NCBI RefSeq assembly: GCF_964204645.1
Contig: NC_134028.1
Location: forward strand, 16,359,263-16,423,262
Direction: 5' to 3'
From: Tubulanus polymorphus
Lineage: Eukaryota > Nemertea > Palaeonemertea > Tubulaniformes > Tubulanidae
Length of the DNA: 64,000 nt
In this document: piece after piece, positions 21,774-33,754 of the stretch
Position numbering within the stretch: position 1 is the first letter of the stretch
How the letters are laid out: each line of letters starts with the position of its first letter
Notes under the pieces: model-generated
Told to the model about the DNA's origin: nothing
The model's input: only the letters and a program-made list of their open reading frames with translations
Databases searched by the model: none
Made by a program: the position numbers and the translations under genes

Positions 21774-21882
21774 GTAATGTAACTATTTTGTAATGAAATA
21801 ATTATTATTGCTGTTTTTTGTAATTTGTAGTCAACGACTTTTCGATTATCGCCACTTAGAATTAAACAAGTCCGTTAACTAG
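21774..21882 (+). repeat. 5' LTR remnant of BEL/Pao element 1
   Basis: 109 bp nearly identical to 27834-27943, from GTAATGTAACTATTTTG to CCGTTAACTAG. Upstream sequence does not match the 3' LTR, so the LTR's first ~390 bp are missing. Confidence 0.88.
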
Positions 21883-21902
21883 AAGGCTCAGGAAATCGCG
21901 GG

Positions 21903-23190
21903 CTAGTCATGCTGGTTGGCTCAAGAAGAGTATCGCCAGGGTGGAAACAGTATCGCGTCCAGGGGTCGATATCCTGGCTCAAAGAATTAAGACGCAATTC
22001 AACACTCTTCAGAAAGTTCAGGGCGAACTTGTTGTACAGCTGGAGGAGAACGAAATCGAAAAAAGAAGAAATCTGGTTCGAGGCGTACCACGATAAAACT
22101 ATGAAAGCTCTCCAAGACCTTGCGGAGAAGACTGCTGAATCGTCACCGCCGCTGAATCCGAACGCGACGGCATTTAGAGCAACGACGCAGTCTACAAGAC
22201 AGTCGACGCAGTCTACGGCACAGTTTACGCAGTCCATATCACAGTCCGGTTCGTCAGTCACTTCCGATATCGACGGTTGGATCGACGAGTTGGTATCCGC
22301 AGTGAATCAGTCATCCCGCACTCCGGAGATGATGTAAGTATCGAGTTAGCTCTATCCCAGTTATATGTTGACCTAAAGTTGAAATCCCCGTTTTCGATGG
22401 ATCTCCTTTACTGTGGCCGAGGTTCATCGAACTGTTTCATACTCAAATCCATGCCAGGCTGGGTATCATGGATGTCCGTCGAATGGATTTGTTGCAATCC
22501 CACGTCAAGGGCGAAGCCAAGAAGCTGATTCAAGGAATGGGATACTCGGCGACCAATTATGCAGATTGTTTAAAAGAGTTGAAATCTGTATTTGCCCATC
22601 GTGTAGGTATTAGTAGGGCGTATATTGATGCTTTAATATGTGGGGGTCAAGTACCTTCCTATGACTCTATAGCCCTTCGAGACCTTTATATCGAAGTCCG
22701 GGATTGTGTAGCCACGTTGATTCGTTTAAACTATCAGTACGAAATAGGTAGCAGTGAAGTCGTGCTTAAGGCATCACGTCAAATTCCGATGGAAAAACGA
22801 TCAAAATGGAATGATTACGTAAAAAGGTATCAAAATCCATCGCTAGTTGAATTGATGAACTGGTTAAAGGATTGTGTTGACTCAGACTTTGGTCCATTTG
22901 CGATTCCGAATAAAAAACAAGCTAGACAGAACGTCAGTGTTAGAAATACAGTTGGTTCATGTAATAATGTTAATAGTAAACAAAATGTTTGTCCTCTGTG
23001 TAAACAATTGCATCACCTTTCAAAGTGCAAAGAATTTTTAGATAAGTCAGTCTCGGAAAGGTTTTCGTTTGTAAAAGGTCATAACCTGTGTATCAATTGT
23101 CTTTTTTTCAGGTCATGTAATTGCAACCTGTTCTTCGAAGGGTAAATGCAGGGAGACAAACTGCGGTAAAAAACACCATACAACTCTACA
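21903..23190 (+). pseudogene. BEL/Pao gag (frameshifted)
   Basis: The reading moves through at least three frames. An N-terminal coiled-coil-like part (IKTQFNTLQKVQGELVVQL) leads to FEAYHDKTMKALQDLAEK, then VEIPVFDGSPLLWPRFIELF, the hallmark of the DUF1759 gag region. After that come KRSKWNDY and the zinc-knuckle region CPLCKQLHHLSKC and GHNLCINCL near 22990-23100. A final frameshift near 23110 joins the last knuckle to pol. Gag would form the particle and bind RNA. Confidence 0.85.
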
Positions 23191-23245
23191 CCGTTCATGG
23201 TCCTCACCTTTTGCACGCCCACCTCCGATTGTTCAGACCAAAACT

Positions 23246-25384
23246 TTGTTAGAAACTACCGTCGAACCAGACAAACCTAAATCCGCGGTGAATCAGATTG
23301 GTGTGTTGTCAGAATCGTCTTCAAAGGTAAAATTTCAAATGTTACCTGTTATAGTATATGGTAGAAACGGTAGGCAGATTTCCACACATGCTTTACTAGA
23401 TTCTGCTAGCAATGTAAGTCTCATTGATTCGGACCTAGCGCGGGAACTGGGTTTAAAAGGTAGGGAAGGTAAACTCACAATATGTACACTTAATTCCGAG
23501 GGTAGTGAACGCTCACGGTTCGTATCATTTTCTACTGGGAGCCAGTATGGTGACAAACTTATAAATGTTAGCGCCTGGACTCGTCATGGGCACTTTAATT
23601 GTTCGTCACAGACTAAAAGAGATTTTAGTTATTTCACTGATGTCCCTCTCGATGAGATTTGTCATATCTCCGTCAAGATATTGATTGGTGCCAATGTTCA
23701 AAGGGCACACCTGCAGTTGGAGGTTCGTCCCGGTCCTGATAATTCTTACCCATTCGCAATTAAAACCCCTCTTGGCTGGAGCCTTATGGGAGATTCAGAT
23801 GAGCAGGGGCGCGTATCTAGTTATCTGGCTAAGGCTAATGTTGTTATTGCTCAGGAAGAGAATCTAAAGGCTCAAGTGGAGCTGTTCTGGAAGGTTGAGT
23901 CTACTAATTTGTTTTCCCCTGCTTTAGGTGATTCAGTTGAAGACAAAAAATCTCGTGAGTTGTTACATAGTTCATGTAAGTTAGTCAATGGTCATTATGA
24001 GATAGGTATGCTCTGGCGGGATCCACATCTCCAAATGCCTGATAATCGCCATGTGGCTGAGGTAAGGTTTAGGAATTTGAAACAGAAGTTGAGTAAGGAT
24101 TCGAATCTTATGTCTGGGTATTGCGATACTATAAATGGTTATATTTCAAAGGGGTGTGCTCGAAAGTTGACGCCTTATGAGGTTACTCGTACTTCTAATA
24201 GGATTTGGTATCTTCCACATCATTGCGTTATTAACCCAAACAAGCCTAAGCCCCGTGTAGTCTTTGATGCTGCATCCAAATGTAAGGGTGTTTCCTTAAA
24301 TAGCATGTTGATGACCGGTCCTGATTTACTCAACAATTTGTTTGGAGTTTTACAGCGTTTTCGTTTAAACGCTGTCGCCATGGTATCTGATATTGAGGCC
24401 ATGTTTCATCAGGTACGGGTCCCAGAGGATGATTCAGATTCTTTTAGGTTTCTGTGGCAGGATGATTTGACTCAGGATTCTGAACCCGACGTCTACAAAA
24501 TGGTTTTTCATATTTTTGGAGCGGCCGATTCTCCTTGTATCGCCAATTATGCCCTGCAACGGTCAGCTATCGATAATCAGGATTTTTGTTCGTCTTTATG
24601 TACAGATAGCATTTTAAATGATTTTTATGTGGATGGTTTGCTGAAGTCGGTTGAATCCCCGGATGTTGCGGTCCATTTGGCCAATGAGGTTTCCGAGGTT
24701 TTAGCAAAAGGTGGATTTCATTTAACCAAGTGGTTGAGTAATGTGAGGGAGGTTTTGTCTAGGATTGACAGGGCGAAACGTGCTAAACCCGACTTGGACT
24801 TGGATTTGGATGACTTGCCCGTCGAGCGGGCCCTAGGAGTAAGATTGGACGTGGAGTCTGATTGTTTCGTATTCAAATCGTTTAACAAGGAGGGACCCCT
24901 CACAAAGTGTTGTGTGCTTAGTGCTGTTAGTTCCATCTTTGACCCCATCGGTTTTCTCGCTCCTTTCACTTTCCGCGCTACTTTGTTGCAGGATGTTTGG
25001 AAATTTGGTTTGGATTGGGATGATGAATTAAGTGATGATTTATTGTCGAGATGGACCGACTGGTTATCTGACCTGGAGTTTCTTCGTGAATTTAAAGTTC
25101 CTAGGTATCATCCTGCGTTAGTATTTCACCCCCAGTCTGTGGAGCTTCATTTCTTTTCGGATGCGTCAGAAAGTGGTTTTGCTACCGTGTGCTATTTACG
25201 TGGTTCGTTTGGTTCCGAAGGTTCATGTTCTTCTCTGGTGGCGTCCAAAACTCATGTAGCACCCATTCGGCAGAGGTTAACTATCCCTAAGTTGGAACTG
25301 GAGGCAGCTGTCCTCTCTGTTCGCCCGTACCAAACATTGACGAAGGAGCTCAGCTCGTTACATATTTCTCATGTTTTGGACTGA
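23246..25384 (+). pseudogene. BEL/Pao pol part 1: protease, RT, RNase H
   Basis: A 712-codon frame without stops. The aspartic protease has ALLDSASNVSLID (near 23390). RT runs from RVVFDAASKCKGVSLN (24256) through AMVSDIEAMFHQV (catalytic block A) to the catalytic box, which reads FYVDG (near 24626) instead of FYVDD or FYVDN. RNase H starts at ELHFFSDASESGFA (25141), followed by PKLELEAAVLS. A frameshift near 25330-25380 breaks the link to integrase; the expected frame resumes at 25371. Family assignment is secure; the element cannot make a normal polyprotein. Confidence 0.9.
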
Positions 25385-27216
25385 TTCTATGACGGTCCTA
25401 CGGTATATCAACAACTTTACAACCCGGTTTAAAGTTTTCGTGGCCAATCGTCTGTCGGAGATCCATAGTTGCACATTACCTGATCAGTGGCAGTTTGTTC
25501 CCACAAATCTGAATCCAGCGGATCCTTGTACCCGTGGAATGTCGGCCCAGAAGGTTTGTAATTCGGATTTTTGGCTCTCTGGTCCTGCATTCTTGAAAGA
25601 TAAATCCATGTGGCCTGATCAACTTGGTGTTTCAGGGTCTATCTCAGAGGATGACGTAAATGTTAGCAGGCCAAAGTGTATGAACAATGTGGCTGTCGTA
25701 CGAGAATTGGTCGTAAGTGACTTAGATCTTACCGGCCTTATCGATGTTAATAGGTTTTCTTGCTGGATAAAACTAAAGCGTCATGTTGCTTGGATACTAC
25801 GAGCTGTTCTTAAATTTGCAGGAAGTCGATTGCAGTTTTCCAAAGTTTTTCCTAGTGAGTTTTTGCTTCCTTCCGAGGTTCGTCAAGCAGAAGACTGTCT
25901 AGTTAAGTTTGCTCAGTCGGAGAAATTTCCAGATGAAATTGCGTGTTTAGCATCAGGGTTTGTAGTGTCTAAGAGGAGTCCAATTCAATCGATAGCCCCG
26001 TTTAGCGATGGTTCATTTCTGAGAGTTGGAGGACGCTTGTCAAAGGCTCAATTGCCGTTTGAGGCAAAACATCATTATTCTGCCCTTTGGACATCATGTG
26101 ACCCGTCTTATCCTTAGAAGTATCCTTAGAAGTATTCACGATTGTAATGCTCATTGTGGTCCGGAGCAGATAATATCGGAGGTTCGTCAAAAATATTGGC
26201 CCATTAAAGCTCGTTCTATGGCTTAGAATAGTACGCGTAGGTTCTGTTCTGATTGTCGTCTTTATTATTTGAGGCCTGAGGTTCCGATGATGTCTGATCT
26301 CTCTGCGTCCAGGGTTTCCGGTTACACTCGGCCTTTTTGCTTTTACTGGTTGTGATTATTTCGGTCCTATGGAGATTAAGCAAGGACGTAGTCGTTTAAA
26401 GCGATGGGGATGTTTGTTCACTTGTCTAGTCACCAGAGCTGTTCATTTAGAGCTGGCCGAATCCTTGGAAACTGATGACTTCATTCTGGTGTTAAGAAAT
26501 TTTATTGGCCGTAGGGGACAGCCGCAGCATATATATAGTCATAACGGCACAAATTTTGTAGGTGCAGAAAGTGAATTACGGGATGCTATAACTCGTTGGA
26601 ATCAGGGGAAGGTACATAATTTTTTGTTGCAGAGGAACGTGCATTGGCACTTTTCCTCTCCCCAGGCCCCACATTTGGACGAGTATGGGAAAGGTTGGTA
26701 AGAAGTACTAAACACGCCCTGAAGTCCTGTTTAAAGGGTCAGGTAGTGAAAGATAGTGTCTTGCGTACTTCTCTAATCGAGGTCGAGGCTGCGGTCAACA
26801 GTCGCCCATTAACGTACAATAGTTCAGACCCAAACGATTTTATAGCAATCACGCCCAGCCATTTCCTCTACGGAGGCGCTGTTAGTGAGAACACTCCAGC
26901 AGAGTTAAGTTCTTCTGAAATTAATAGTCGTAAAAAATGGCAGCAGGCTCAGGTAATAGCTGACCATTTCTGGAAAAGATGGACCAAGGAGTATTTGCAA
27001 ACTCTAAGTAAACGTCAGAAATGGAGAACTGAGGTAAGAAATCTTCGTATAGGTGACGTTGTAGTTCTCATCGACGAGAAATGGCCCCTTGCCCGTATAT
27101 TGGAGGTTTATCCCAGTGAGGATGGCGGGGTGAGGACCGTCAAAATTAAAACTCAAAAGGGCGAATATGTTCATCCAGTAGCCAAAGTTTGTCTTCTTGA
27201 GGAGTCAGAGTTGTGA
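25371..27216 (+). pseudogene. BEL/Pao pol part 2: RNase H end and integrase
   Basis: Three frames in succession. SMTVLRYINN and NPADPCTRGMS complete the RNase H/connection region. After a shift near 26050 the zinc-binding part follows (HCGPEQIISEVRQKYWPI, then CSDC after a stop). The integrase core (26369 onward) has GCLFTCLVTRAVHLEL, but the second catalytic Asp motif reads SHNGTNF (near 26538) where SDNGTNF is usual. Another shift precedes WERLVRSTKHALK (third catalytic residue E). The C-terminal part (VNSRPLTYNS to LLEESEL) is intact. Confidence 0.88.
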
Positions 27217-27443
27217 TTATATCTAGTGGTAATGTAAATATTTAAGTGTTATCTTGCAGCAAGTTAAATTAAGGTCGTGAAAACTGAAATACTTAGTATT
27301 TAAGCGTGAGTTTCTTGATTTGTCGATAGCGATGGTTTATAGCATTTGTGTGATGTTTATAACTGCAACTTAATTGCGGTCTGTGTGTACATAAAAATTA
27401 AGGGGTTTGACGTCTTTTAAAGTTTGAGACGTCAAGGAGGCGC

Positions 27444-27943
27444 TGTTTCCAGACCACTGGGTTTTGTGTCGCTGGGGTTCGTGAATTTTGCATTCGGGTG
27501 TTGAGTTTAATCCTCTATTATGTTTGTTCTGTCACCGGTTTACTTCTGAATTTACTTCGTGCCTTACGCACAGGTTTGTGGCAGTACATACTTAGGTCAG
27601 TAGACGAGAAGTACTCATTTTACTGGTAACAGCGGATATAGTTGTAAGTTTCGCAAATTTGTTATATCTCATTTCTGTATGATGAAGTCTAATTTTCATG
27701 ACATAAATGTAAGCTTTATGTGCCATTTCATTTACTTGGTATTCTGGCGTAGTTTGGCCTAAAATTTGGTCTATAGTAAATTTAATGCGCTATAATTTGC
27801 AGCAAATACGCATTTGTGATTAAGTATAGTCTAGTAATGTAACTATTTTGTAATGGAATACTTATTATTGCTGTTTTTTGAAATTTGTAGTCAACGACTT
27901 TTCGATTATCGCCACTTAAAAATTAAACAAGTCCGTTAACTAG
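27444..27943 (+). repeat. 3' LTR of BEL/Pao element 1
   Basis: Starts TGTTTCCAGACC just after a purine-rich AAGGAGGCGC tract and ends where homology to the 5' remnant ends (GTTAACTAG). The left boundary is inferred from the polypurine tract and TG start; the right boundary from the paired copies. About 225 bp between the integrase stop and the LTR are 3' untranslated. Confidence 0.65.
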
Positions 27944-27989
27944 CCGTTGGTTGTTTTGTTCGTTTAGTTTCTTTGGGCTTGTCCCATAT

Positions 27990-29060
27990 CGTTGGAGACG
28001 ATAAATAACCTTCTAAATAACCGACAAGTTTCAGAGCCCTCAGACTACATTAAAGGGTGACCGCCCGTAATGTGTTCGCATGGCCGTCTGAGACCCCTGG
28101 TAAGTCCATGCGCCAAACGGTAGAATGCTGCTCGCTAGGGTCTAGCAAGTTTCAGAGCCCTAGGGCAACTATTAAGATCGTAGGAGATGTTAGAAGGGGG
28201 GTCGTTTTTCACGTTTTTCAGGTCTCGATTTTTGACACTGATTTTTGCGGTCTGGGCACGGACCCCCGCGCCCAGGGTTTTAATGGTTCTGTATCATCTA
28301 CAGGGCCCCTTCTAAATAATCGACAAGTTTCAGAGCCCTAGGGCCACTATTAGGGGTCGAACGATTCCCCAGAAAGTGGTCGCGCGGCCGTTATAGACCC
28401 CTGGTACGGCCACGCGATAAAATGTCTAGCTCCGCAACCATGGGCCTAGGGTCTTTTTTGATGTTTGCGTATTTGTAAGAGACCCTCCCCTAGGTCCCTG
28501 AGAAGTTTCAGAGCCCTAGGGCCCCTATTAAGGTCGGAGGAGATGTTAGAAGGGGGTCGTTTTTAAGCTCTCAACTTAGTGTATTTTCGCGTATATTTGA
28601 CACTGATTTTCGTGGTCTGGGCAGGGCTCGCCGAGACCCAACGGACCTCTGCGCTCGGGGTTTTAATGGTTCTGTATCATCTACAGGGCCCCTTCAAAAT
28701 ACCCTACAAGTTTCAGAGCCCTAGGGCCACTATTAGGGGTCGAGCAAGTCCCCAGAAAGTGGTCGCGCGGCCGTTTTAGACCCCTGATACGGCCACGCGA
28801 TAAAATTTTCCCTGAAATGTTTCAGAGCCCTAGGGCCAGTATTAAGGTCGTAGGAGATGTAAGAAGCGGGGTCGTTTTTCAGGTCTCGACTTAGTGCATT
28901 TTCGCGTCGCCGTTTTGGGCACGGCCTGCCCAGACATAACGGGCCCCCGCGTGCAGGGTTCCGATAGTTCTGTATCAGCTAGACGACACCTTCTTAATAC
29001 CCGACAAGTTTGTAGGAGATGTTAGAAGCGGGGTCGTTTTTGAGGTCTAGACTTAGTGTA
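27990..29060. repeat. Complex GC-rich tandem repeat
   Basis: Composite units built from a recurring AAGTTTCAGAGCCCTAGGGC word (near 28026, 28147, 28325, 28503, 28708, 28815, 29005). The word is followed alternately by CACTATTAGGGGTCG...GTGGTCGCGCGGCCG and by ATTAAGGTC..AGGAGATGTTAGAAG blocks. Repeat spacing varies (about 110-205 bp), and two-block units of roughly 370 bp can be seen. Open frames in it are artefacts. Confidence 0.88.
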
Positions 29061-30762
29061 TTGTAGTAACCCGTGAAGAATGTCGTTTCGTCTAGCTGAA
29101 ATTAGCAAATTATTGATTTTGATCGTCTGCTGCATGGGATTAAAACATCGTCTGAAAGCAACTTTCGTGGATTATTATAAGGATTTAAAAGGTATTCAAT
29201 TGGTTTCAATGAAATAAACCGTAAGTACTAATACCAAAGCATATTCTTTGCTAGTTTAGAGACATTTATTCGTGCTCCGTTGGTGAGAAAAGAGAGGTTT
29301 TTCTTGGAATTGGCTATTTCAGATGACTCAAAACCAGTTTCCTATTTTTCGTTTCGTCTGTATAGTTCGGATTTTATACCATTAACAAATGAACTAGGAC
29401 TTTAATTTTATTGATCCCTATAATATACAAATGGAAGATCTCATTGGATTCGAGTCCCACTTACCTCAGTACACTCTTGATTGATTATTTTTTAGGTCCG
29501 ATTTTTAAAGGGCTTTCCCTGGAGGGAAGGGAGGCGACTTACAAATCCCAAAATTCCACACAAGCCTTTGTAAAATTAGAGTAAGAAAAAACAAGAGACA
29601 ACAGAAAAGAAAAACTATATTGGCATATATTTATTTATATATTTATTTTTTGCTTCAGTGAAATAGATTTGCACAACAAACAACAGTCACTGGGTAGGCC
29701 CTACCGTACCAAAGAGTTTAAATAAAAATTCTACTTAGAATCATAATTACTACAGTCTGGATGTGAGTTAGAATATACTGATTACCGGTATCTATAATAA
29801 ACAGAATTCAATAGTCACATTACTAATACAGAGGGTACTTTCAAGCATCAATACCAGATACAATTAGGCCTACATGTTAAGACACATTCAGTCCTCAAAA
29901 CATTTTGTTAGAGATAAGCACGGCGCTAGTATGTACGACCACATATTGCAGGTAACAAATTATTGCAACACTTATGCTATACTCTTTAATTGCATTCTGG
30001 GCGGCCTTAAAATCACTACAGTCAGTAGATGACAGCGCAGTCTATGTCGAATTGTCCGCCATACATATGTCATTCAACATGCTAATGTAAAACGCTGATC
30101 CGTTATACTATCTGTAGACGGAACGGTCTGGTTTTGAGTCATCTGAAATAGTCAGTTCCGTTTTTCTTGGTATCAACCAATCCAACTCAATCATTGAATT
30201 TATTGAAGAAACACGATCTCAGAAGTCGGATCTTATTATCATAGTACACATCATTTTACATTTTTAGGCCCTTAAAGTCGTAATTATTGAGGTTTTGGGC
30301 GCCGGAGCAGCCGGCAGCTTTTCCTGAGAGACTTAGAGATGCTGTCAAATTTTTTTACAATAGATTAGATAGTGATGCACGTTCCCTATTAATTTCAGCA
30401 CGCTAAGCATCTTCACCCGTCAAGGGATTCGAACCCACTACGCTAAAGCTGTTCGCCGAACCCCTTCACCTCACAAGTTCAAGTTCAAGATCAAGTTCAA
30501 ATTTATTTCACAGAAAGCATGACAGGCTATGTACACAGGTTGAGAGAAAACAAACAATAAAATTTACAATTTTATTTCTATGCGCCGTACTTATCTCTGA
30601 CAAAATGTTTTGAGGACTGAATGTGTCTTAACATGTAGGCCTAATTGTCTCTGGTATTGATGCTTGAAAGTACCCTCTGTATTACAAAGCACGAGTCGTT
30701 GGAGTCGTTACTAGCCGACCAGAATCCAGTCGTACCATTCACACGCTTGTAACAAACGACTA
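29061..30762. repeat. Spacer with two nested inverted-repeat pairs
   Basis: No gene is supported. One pair: 29828-29930 is the inverse of 30590-30694 (about 100 bp, shared ATGTTAAGACACATTCAGTC). An outer pair: 29310-29340 is the inverse of 30127-30155 (CTATTTCAGATGACTCAAAAC). Between them, 30290-30410 is a diverged piece of the 174-bp repeat found at 32311-32658. An AAGTTCAAGTTCAAGATC run (30474-30502) resembles the 3' tail of a minus-strand LINE. On the minus strand GGTTCGAATCCC (near 30430) resembles a tRNA-type B box but no full tRNA folds. Confidence 0.5.
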
Positions 30763-30806
30763 TAGGCTTCTATTGGTTTTCCCGTTAAATGGACCAATCA
30801 GCGAAC

Positions 30807-32153
30807 TGACTTCAATGTTGATAACTTTCTTATATATTTAAACTCCCTTTACCCGTCTCTGGCTTTTACGTATGAATGGGAATCTAATAGTAAAATACCT
30901 TTTCTGGATGTTTTGATTTTTAACTGTGGATCCTTTTTGAAATTCGCGGTTTATAGGAAACCTACCAACGCTGAATCCTACCTCCATTACTTCTCTTTTA
31001 CTTCTCCGGATATTAAACTCGGTTTAGCTCAAGGATTATTTCTTCGCGCTTTGAGAATTTGCGACCCCTCATTTCTACCCGATGAAATTCACCATATTAA
31101 CCAATCTCTCAAAAAACTTGCCTACCCCGATTTCCTATTGAAAAAGGCTCTACTTAAAGCTCGTACTACGCATTTTAGAAATAACAACCTTAGAACTCCT
31201 ACGTTGGCTACCGATAAACAGCCTATCATTGTACCGTATGTACCTTTCCTCGAGAATTCTAAAGTTTCTCTTCGGTCACTAAATAAACAACTTATCTTTA
31301 AATACAATAATAAACTTAGTAACATATTGATTAATAACAAACCGAAAACCGAATCCCTAAACTGTGGAATTTATAAAATACCTTGTAAAGTTTGCGACAA
31401 AGTATATATAGGAGAAACAGGTCGGAATCTTAATCAACGCATAAAAGAGCATAAATTAGATGTAAAAAACTTTAAACCTGAAAGCGGAGTTGCTAGTCAT
31501 GTTTTTCAGACTTCACATAATTTTGATTTTGCTAATGCTGAATTAATTTACCCTTGCAGCGATAAAACTAGAAGACATATTTTGGAATCTGCATTAATTA
31601 TTGAAAATTCGAACAACGTTGTAAACCTTAACAATGGTTTTTCACCCCATAATAAACTTATATCAAAATTCCTCTGTAAACTGGTTAAACTCAACACTTG
31701 ATTTCCCCTTTGATTATTTGTTATTTGTTCTCTCATCAATTTCCTCTCTGACTTAACTTGTATTCACCTTTGTTTTAATTTAAGTGCCCCCTAGTTTGTC
31801 TTTCTTTTTACTACTGACTTTAAGTTTCATTTATATTTATACTGACTATTGTTATTTATAATCACCCCTTAGTTTGCTTCCCTTTAATCTATTTTAGCGT
31901 GTAACTGTTTCTACGTTAATTTTCCTTTAGTTTGTATCATCTCTGATTACTTGAATTATTCTCTTTGTCTCTGGATTGTATATATATCTCATAATTTTTG
32001 TAGTATCTCATTATTCCTGAAGATGACTATTAGGATATAGTCGAAACGTTGAAATAAACTACTATCTCGAAGTTTCTTTTTCGGACTTTTTATTATCATT
32101 GTGGGATTCTCTCCTCATCGCGTCAACACGGATATAGTGTTCTACCAATCGTA
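30807..32153 (+). mobile_element. Penelope-like element, 5'-truncated, with 10-bp TSD
   Basis: ATCAGCGAAC at 30797-30806 is repeated at 32154-32163. Between them lie a truncated Penelope ORF and a ~450-bp 3' UTR ending ACGGATATAGTGTTCTACC. The 3' half closely matches the fragment at 5796-6208. The target is the left repeat of the tyrosine recombinase element. Confidence 0.85.
30835..31701 (+). pseudogene. Penelope-like RT C-terminus with GIY-YIG endonuclease
   Basis: The open frame begins within RT (IPFLDVLIFN, VYRKPTNAESYLHYF) past the catalytic block. It continues through a conserved linker (YNNKLSNIL) to GIYKIPCKVCDKVYIGETGRNL with RIKEHK, and ends FSPHNKLISKF...LNT and TGA at 31699-31701. 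The GIY-YIG domain (about residues 150-235) appears intact: GIYK, VYIG, the Arg in TGR, and a downstream E in HILESALIIE. It lacks all RT catalytic blocks owing to 5' truncation, so it is not autonomous. No in-frame stop is present in the surviving part. Confidence 0.9.
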
Positions 32154-32310
32154 ATCAGCGAACGTTTTACTGAACAAGGAAGTATTTCGCAAATCGATAT
32201 ATGACGTCATGCACAACAGCGCCAGTAATGAAATCACGCTTCGTGAGGCCAGGGGGCTGGTGGAAGCGAGTTCGGGAGTGAAACCGGACCCCTGGCAAGC
32301 AAAGATGCAC

Positions 32311-32658
32311 GCTAAGTACCCTAGAAATATTTTTTCGGGTCCCTGAAAATCGGTAAACTTGCCATATTTGATACGTTTTCGGCGCCGGAGCAGTCCGCAG
32401 CTTTTCCTGAGAGACCTAGACATGCTTTCAAATTTTTTTCAATAGATTAGATAGAGATGCACGTTCCCTAATAATTTCAGCACGCTAAGTACCCTACAAA
32501 TATTTTTTTCGGGTCCCTGAAAATCGGTAAACTTGCCATATTTGGTACGTTTTCGGCGCCGGAGCAGCCCGCAGCTTTTCTATACACACTTAGACATGCT
32601 TTCAAATTTTCTAACCATAGATCAGATACTAGTGTATGTTCCCCATTAATTTCAGCAC
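32311..32658. repeat. 174-bp tandem repeat, two units
   Basis: Units start GCTAAGTACCCTA at 32311 and 32484 and a third partial start lies at 32659. The core includes GGCGCCGGAGCAG and TTCGGGTCCCTGAAAATCGG. A further partial copy sits at 30290-30410. It lies directly upstream of the recombinase gene start and may hold its promoter. Confidence 0.85.
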
Positions 32659-32723
32659 GCTAGGCACCCTGGAAATATTAGATCATGGATGATTTTAACG
32701 TATCGGAATCGACGGATTAGAAG

Positions 32724-32932
32724 ATAATATCACGGACCCGCATCATACAGAAGATAACACCACGGAACCGCATCATACAGAAGACAACACCACGGAACCG
32801 CATTATACAGAAGCTAACACCACGGAACCGCATCATACAGAAGATAACAACACGGAAACGCATCATACACAAAATAACACCACGGAAACGCATCATACAG
32901 AAGATAACACCACGGAGCCGCATCATACATAG
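32724..32932 (+). repeat. 30-bp coding minisatellite in recombinase exon 1
   Basis: About seven copies of CACGGAACCGCATCATACAG plus AAGATAACAC, each encoding ten residues. The array ends in TAG. Confidence 0.9.
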
Positions 32933-33754
32933 TTTGACGATGGACTCGTAGCGATATCGTAGCTTTATGGCCAAAAAGGAAACGTCGTTGTCGGATATCC
33001 AGTAGGCTATATACCGCATCTCTGTATCCCTAGACAGCATATTGCTTGTTGTATGTTTATTTGTCATTTTTTCCAATAGACTCAAATGGATTGTTTTCGG
33101 ACGATTCCTCCGAGGCTGATGACTCGGGTGCCGATGAATTGTTTATTCCTAAGGATGATTCAAAAGATTTAGAGACATCAGATACAGACGACGCAGAGCC
33201 CGAGGAGCCACCAGTGATTCTAATAAGAAAAAAAACGAGTTAAGAGACGTCCCACGCCGGAGCCAACCGATTTCGGTAGTCCCGTTAAAAAAACACGCGC
33301 TGTCCGTGACTGCCCCGTGCGAGGGTGTTCCTCAAGAGTTAAACAAATGAGTAGACACCTCAAAAAGGTACACCAATGGTCGCCCTATAGGGCCAAAAAT
33401 TGGTAGTAAGTTAAGACTTCGTAGCGAAGACAAACCTTACTTAGACCCAATGTAATTCATTTCATTTTTCAGTCGAATTTTGCCGACTTACGCAACAAAT
33501 AGACGGAATGAGAAAGGTTCCAGAAAACCAAAACCACGAACCTGCATGTTTTGTGGCGTAATGTTCAACCGTGCCAGTTGGCACGAAAGAAACTGTACAT
33601 TTGGTAAGATTTATGTTGTACTTTTTCAGCTAGCGAGTGAGGCTGACTTGGAAATCCGCATCGTGGCTAAGTAGTTGATAATTGCATAATCTAATAAAGT
33701 GAATTTGTGCCCTCAGAACCAAATATTGACGACAATGATAACGACGATAATGTT

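Larger units (their letters stand above)
21774..27943 (+). mobile_element. BEL/Pao LTR retrotransposon 1 (inactive)
   Basis: Defined by matching LTR tails at 21774-21882 and 27834-27943 and by gag, protease, RT, RNase H and integrase remnants in the BEL/Pao order between them. The 5' LTR is reduced to its last ~109 bp; the 3' LTR is about 500 bp. Frameshifts in gag, between RNase H and integrase, and within integrase, plus altered catalytic residues, make it inactive. Confidence 0.9.

Noticed and set aside
27990-29060. Open frames 28057-28341 and 28579-28779 as genes
   Set aside because: They lie inside a GC-rich tandem repeat and share its periodic words.
30290-30490. tRNA gene or tRNA-derived SINE on the minus strand
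   Set aside because: A B-box-like GGTTCGAATCCC is present, but I cannot place an A box at the right distance or fold a cloverleaf.
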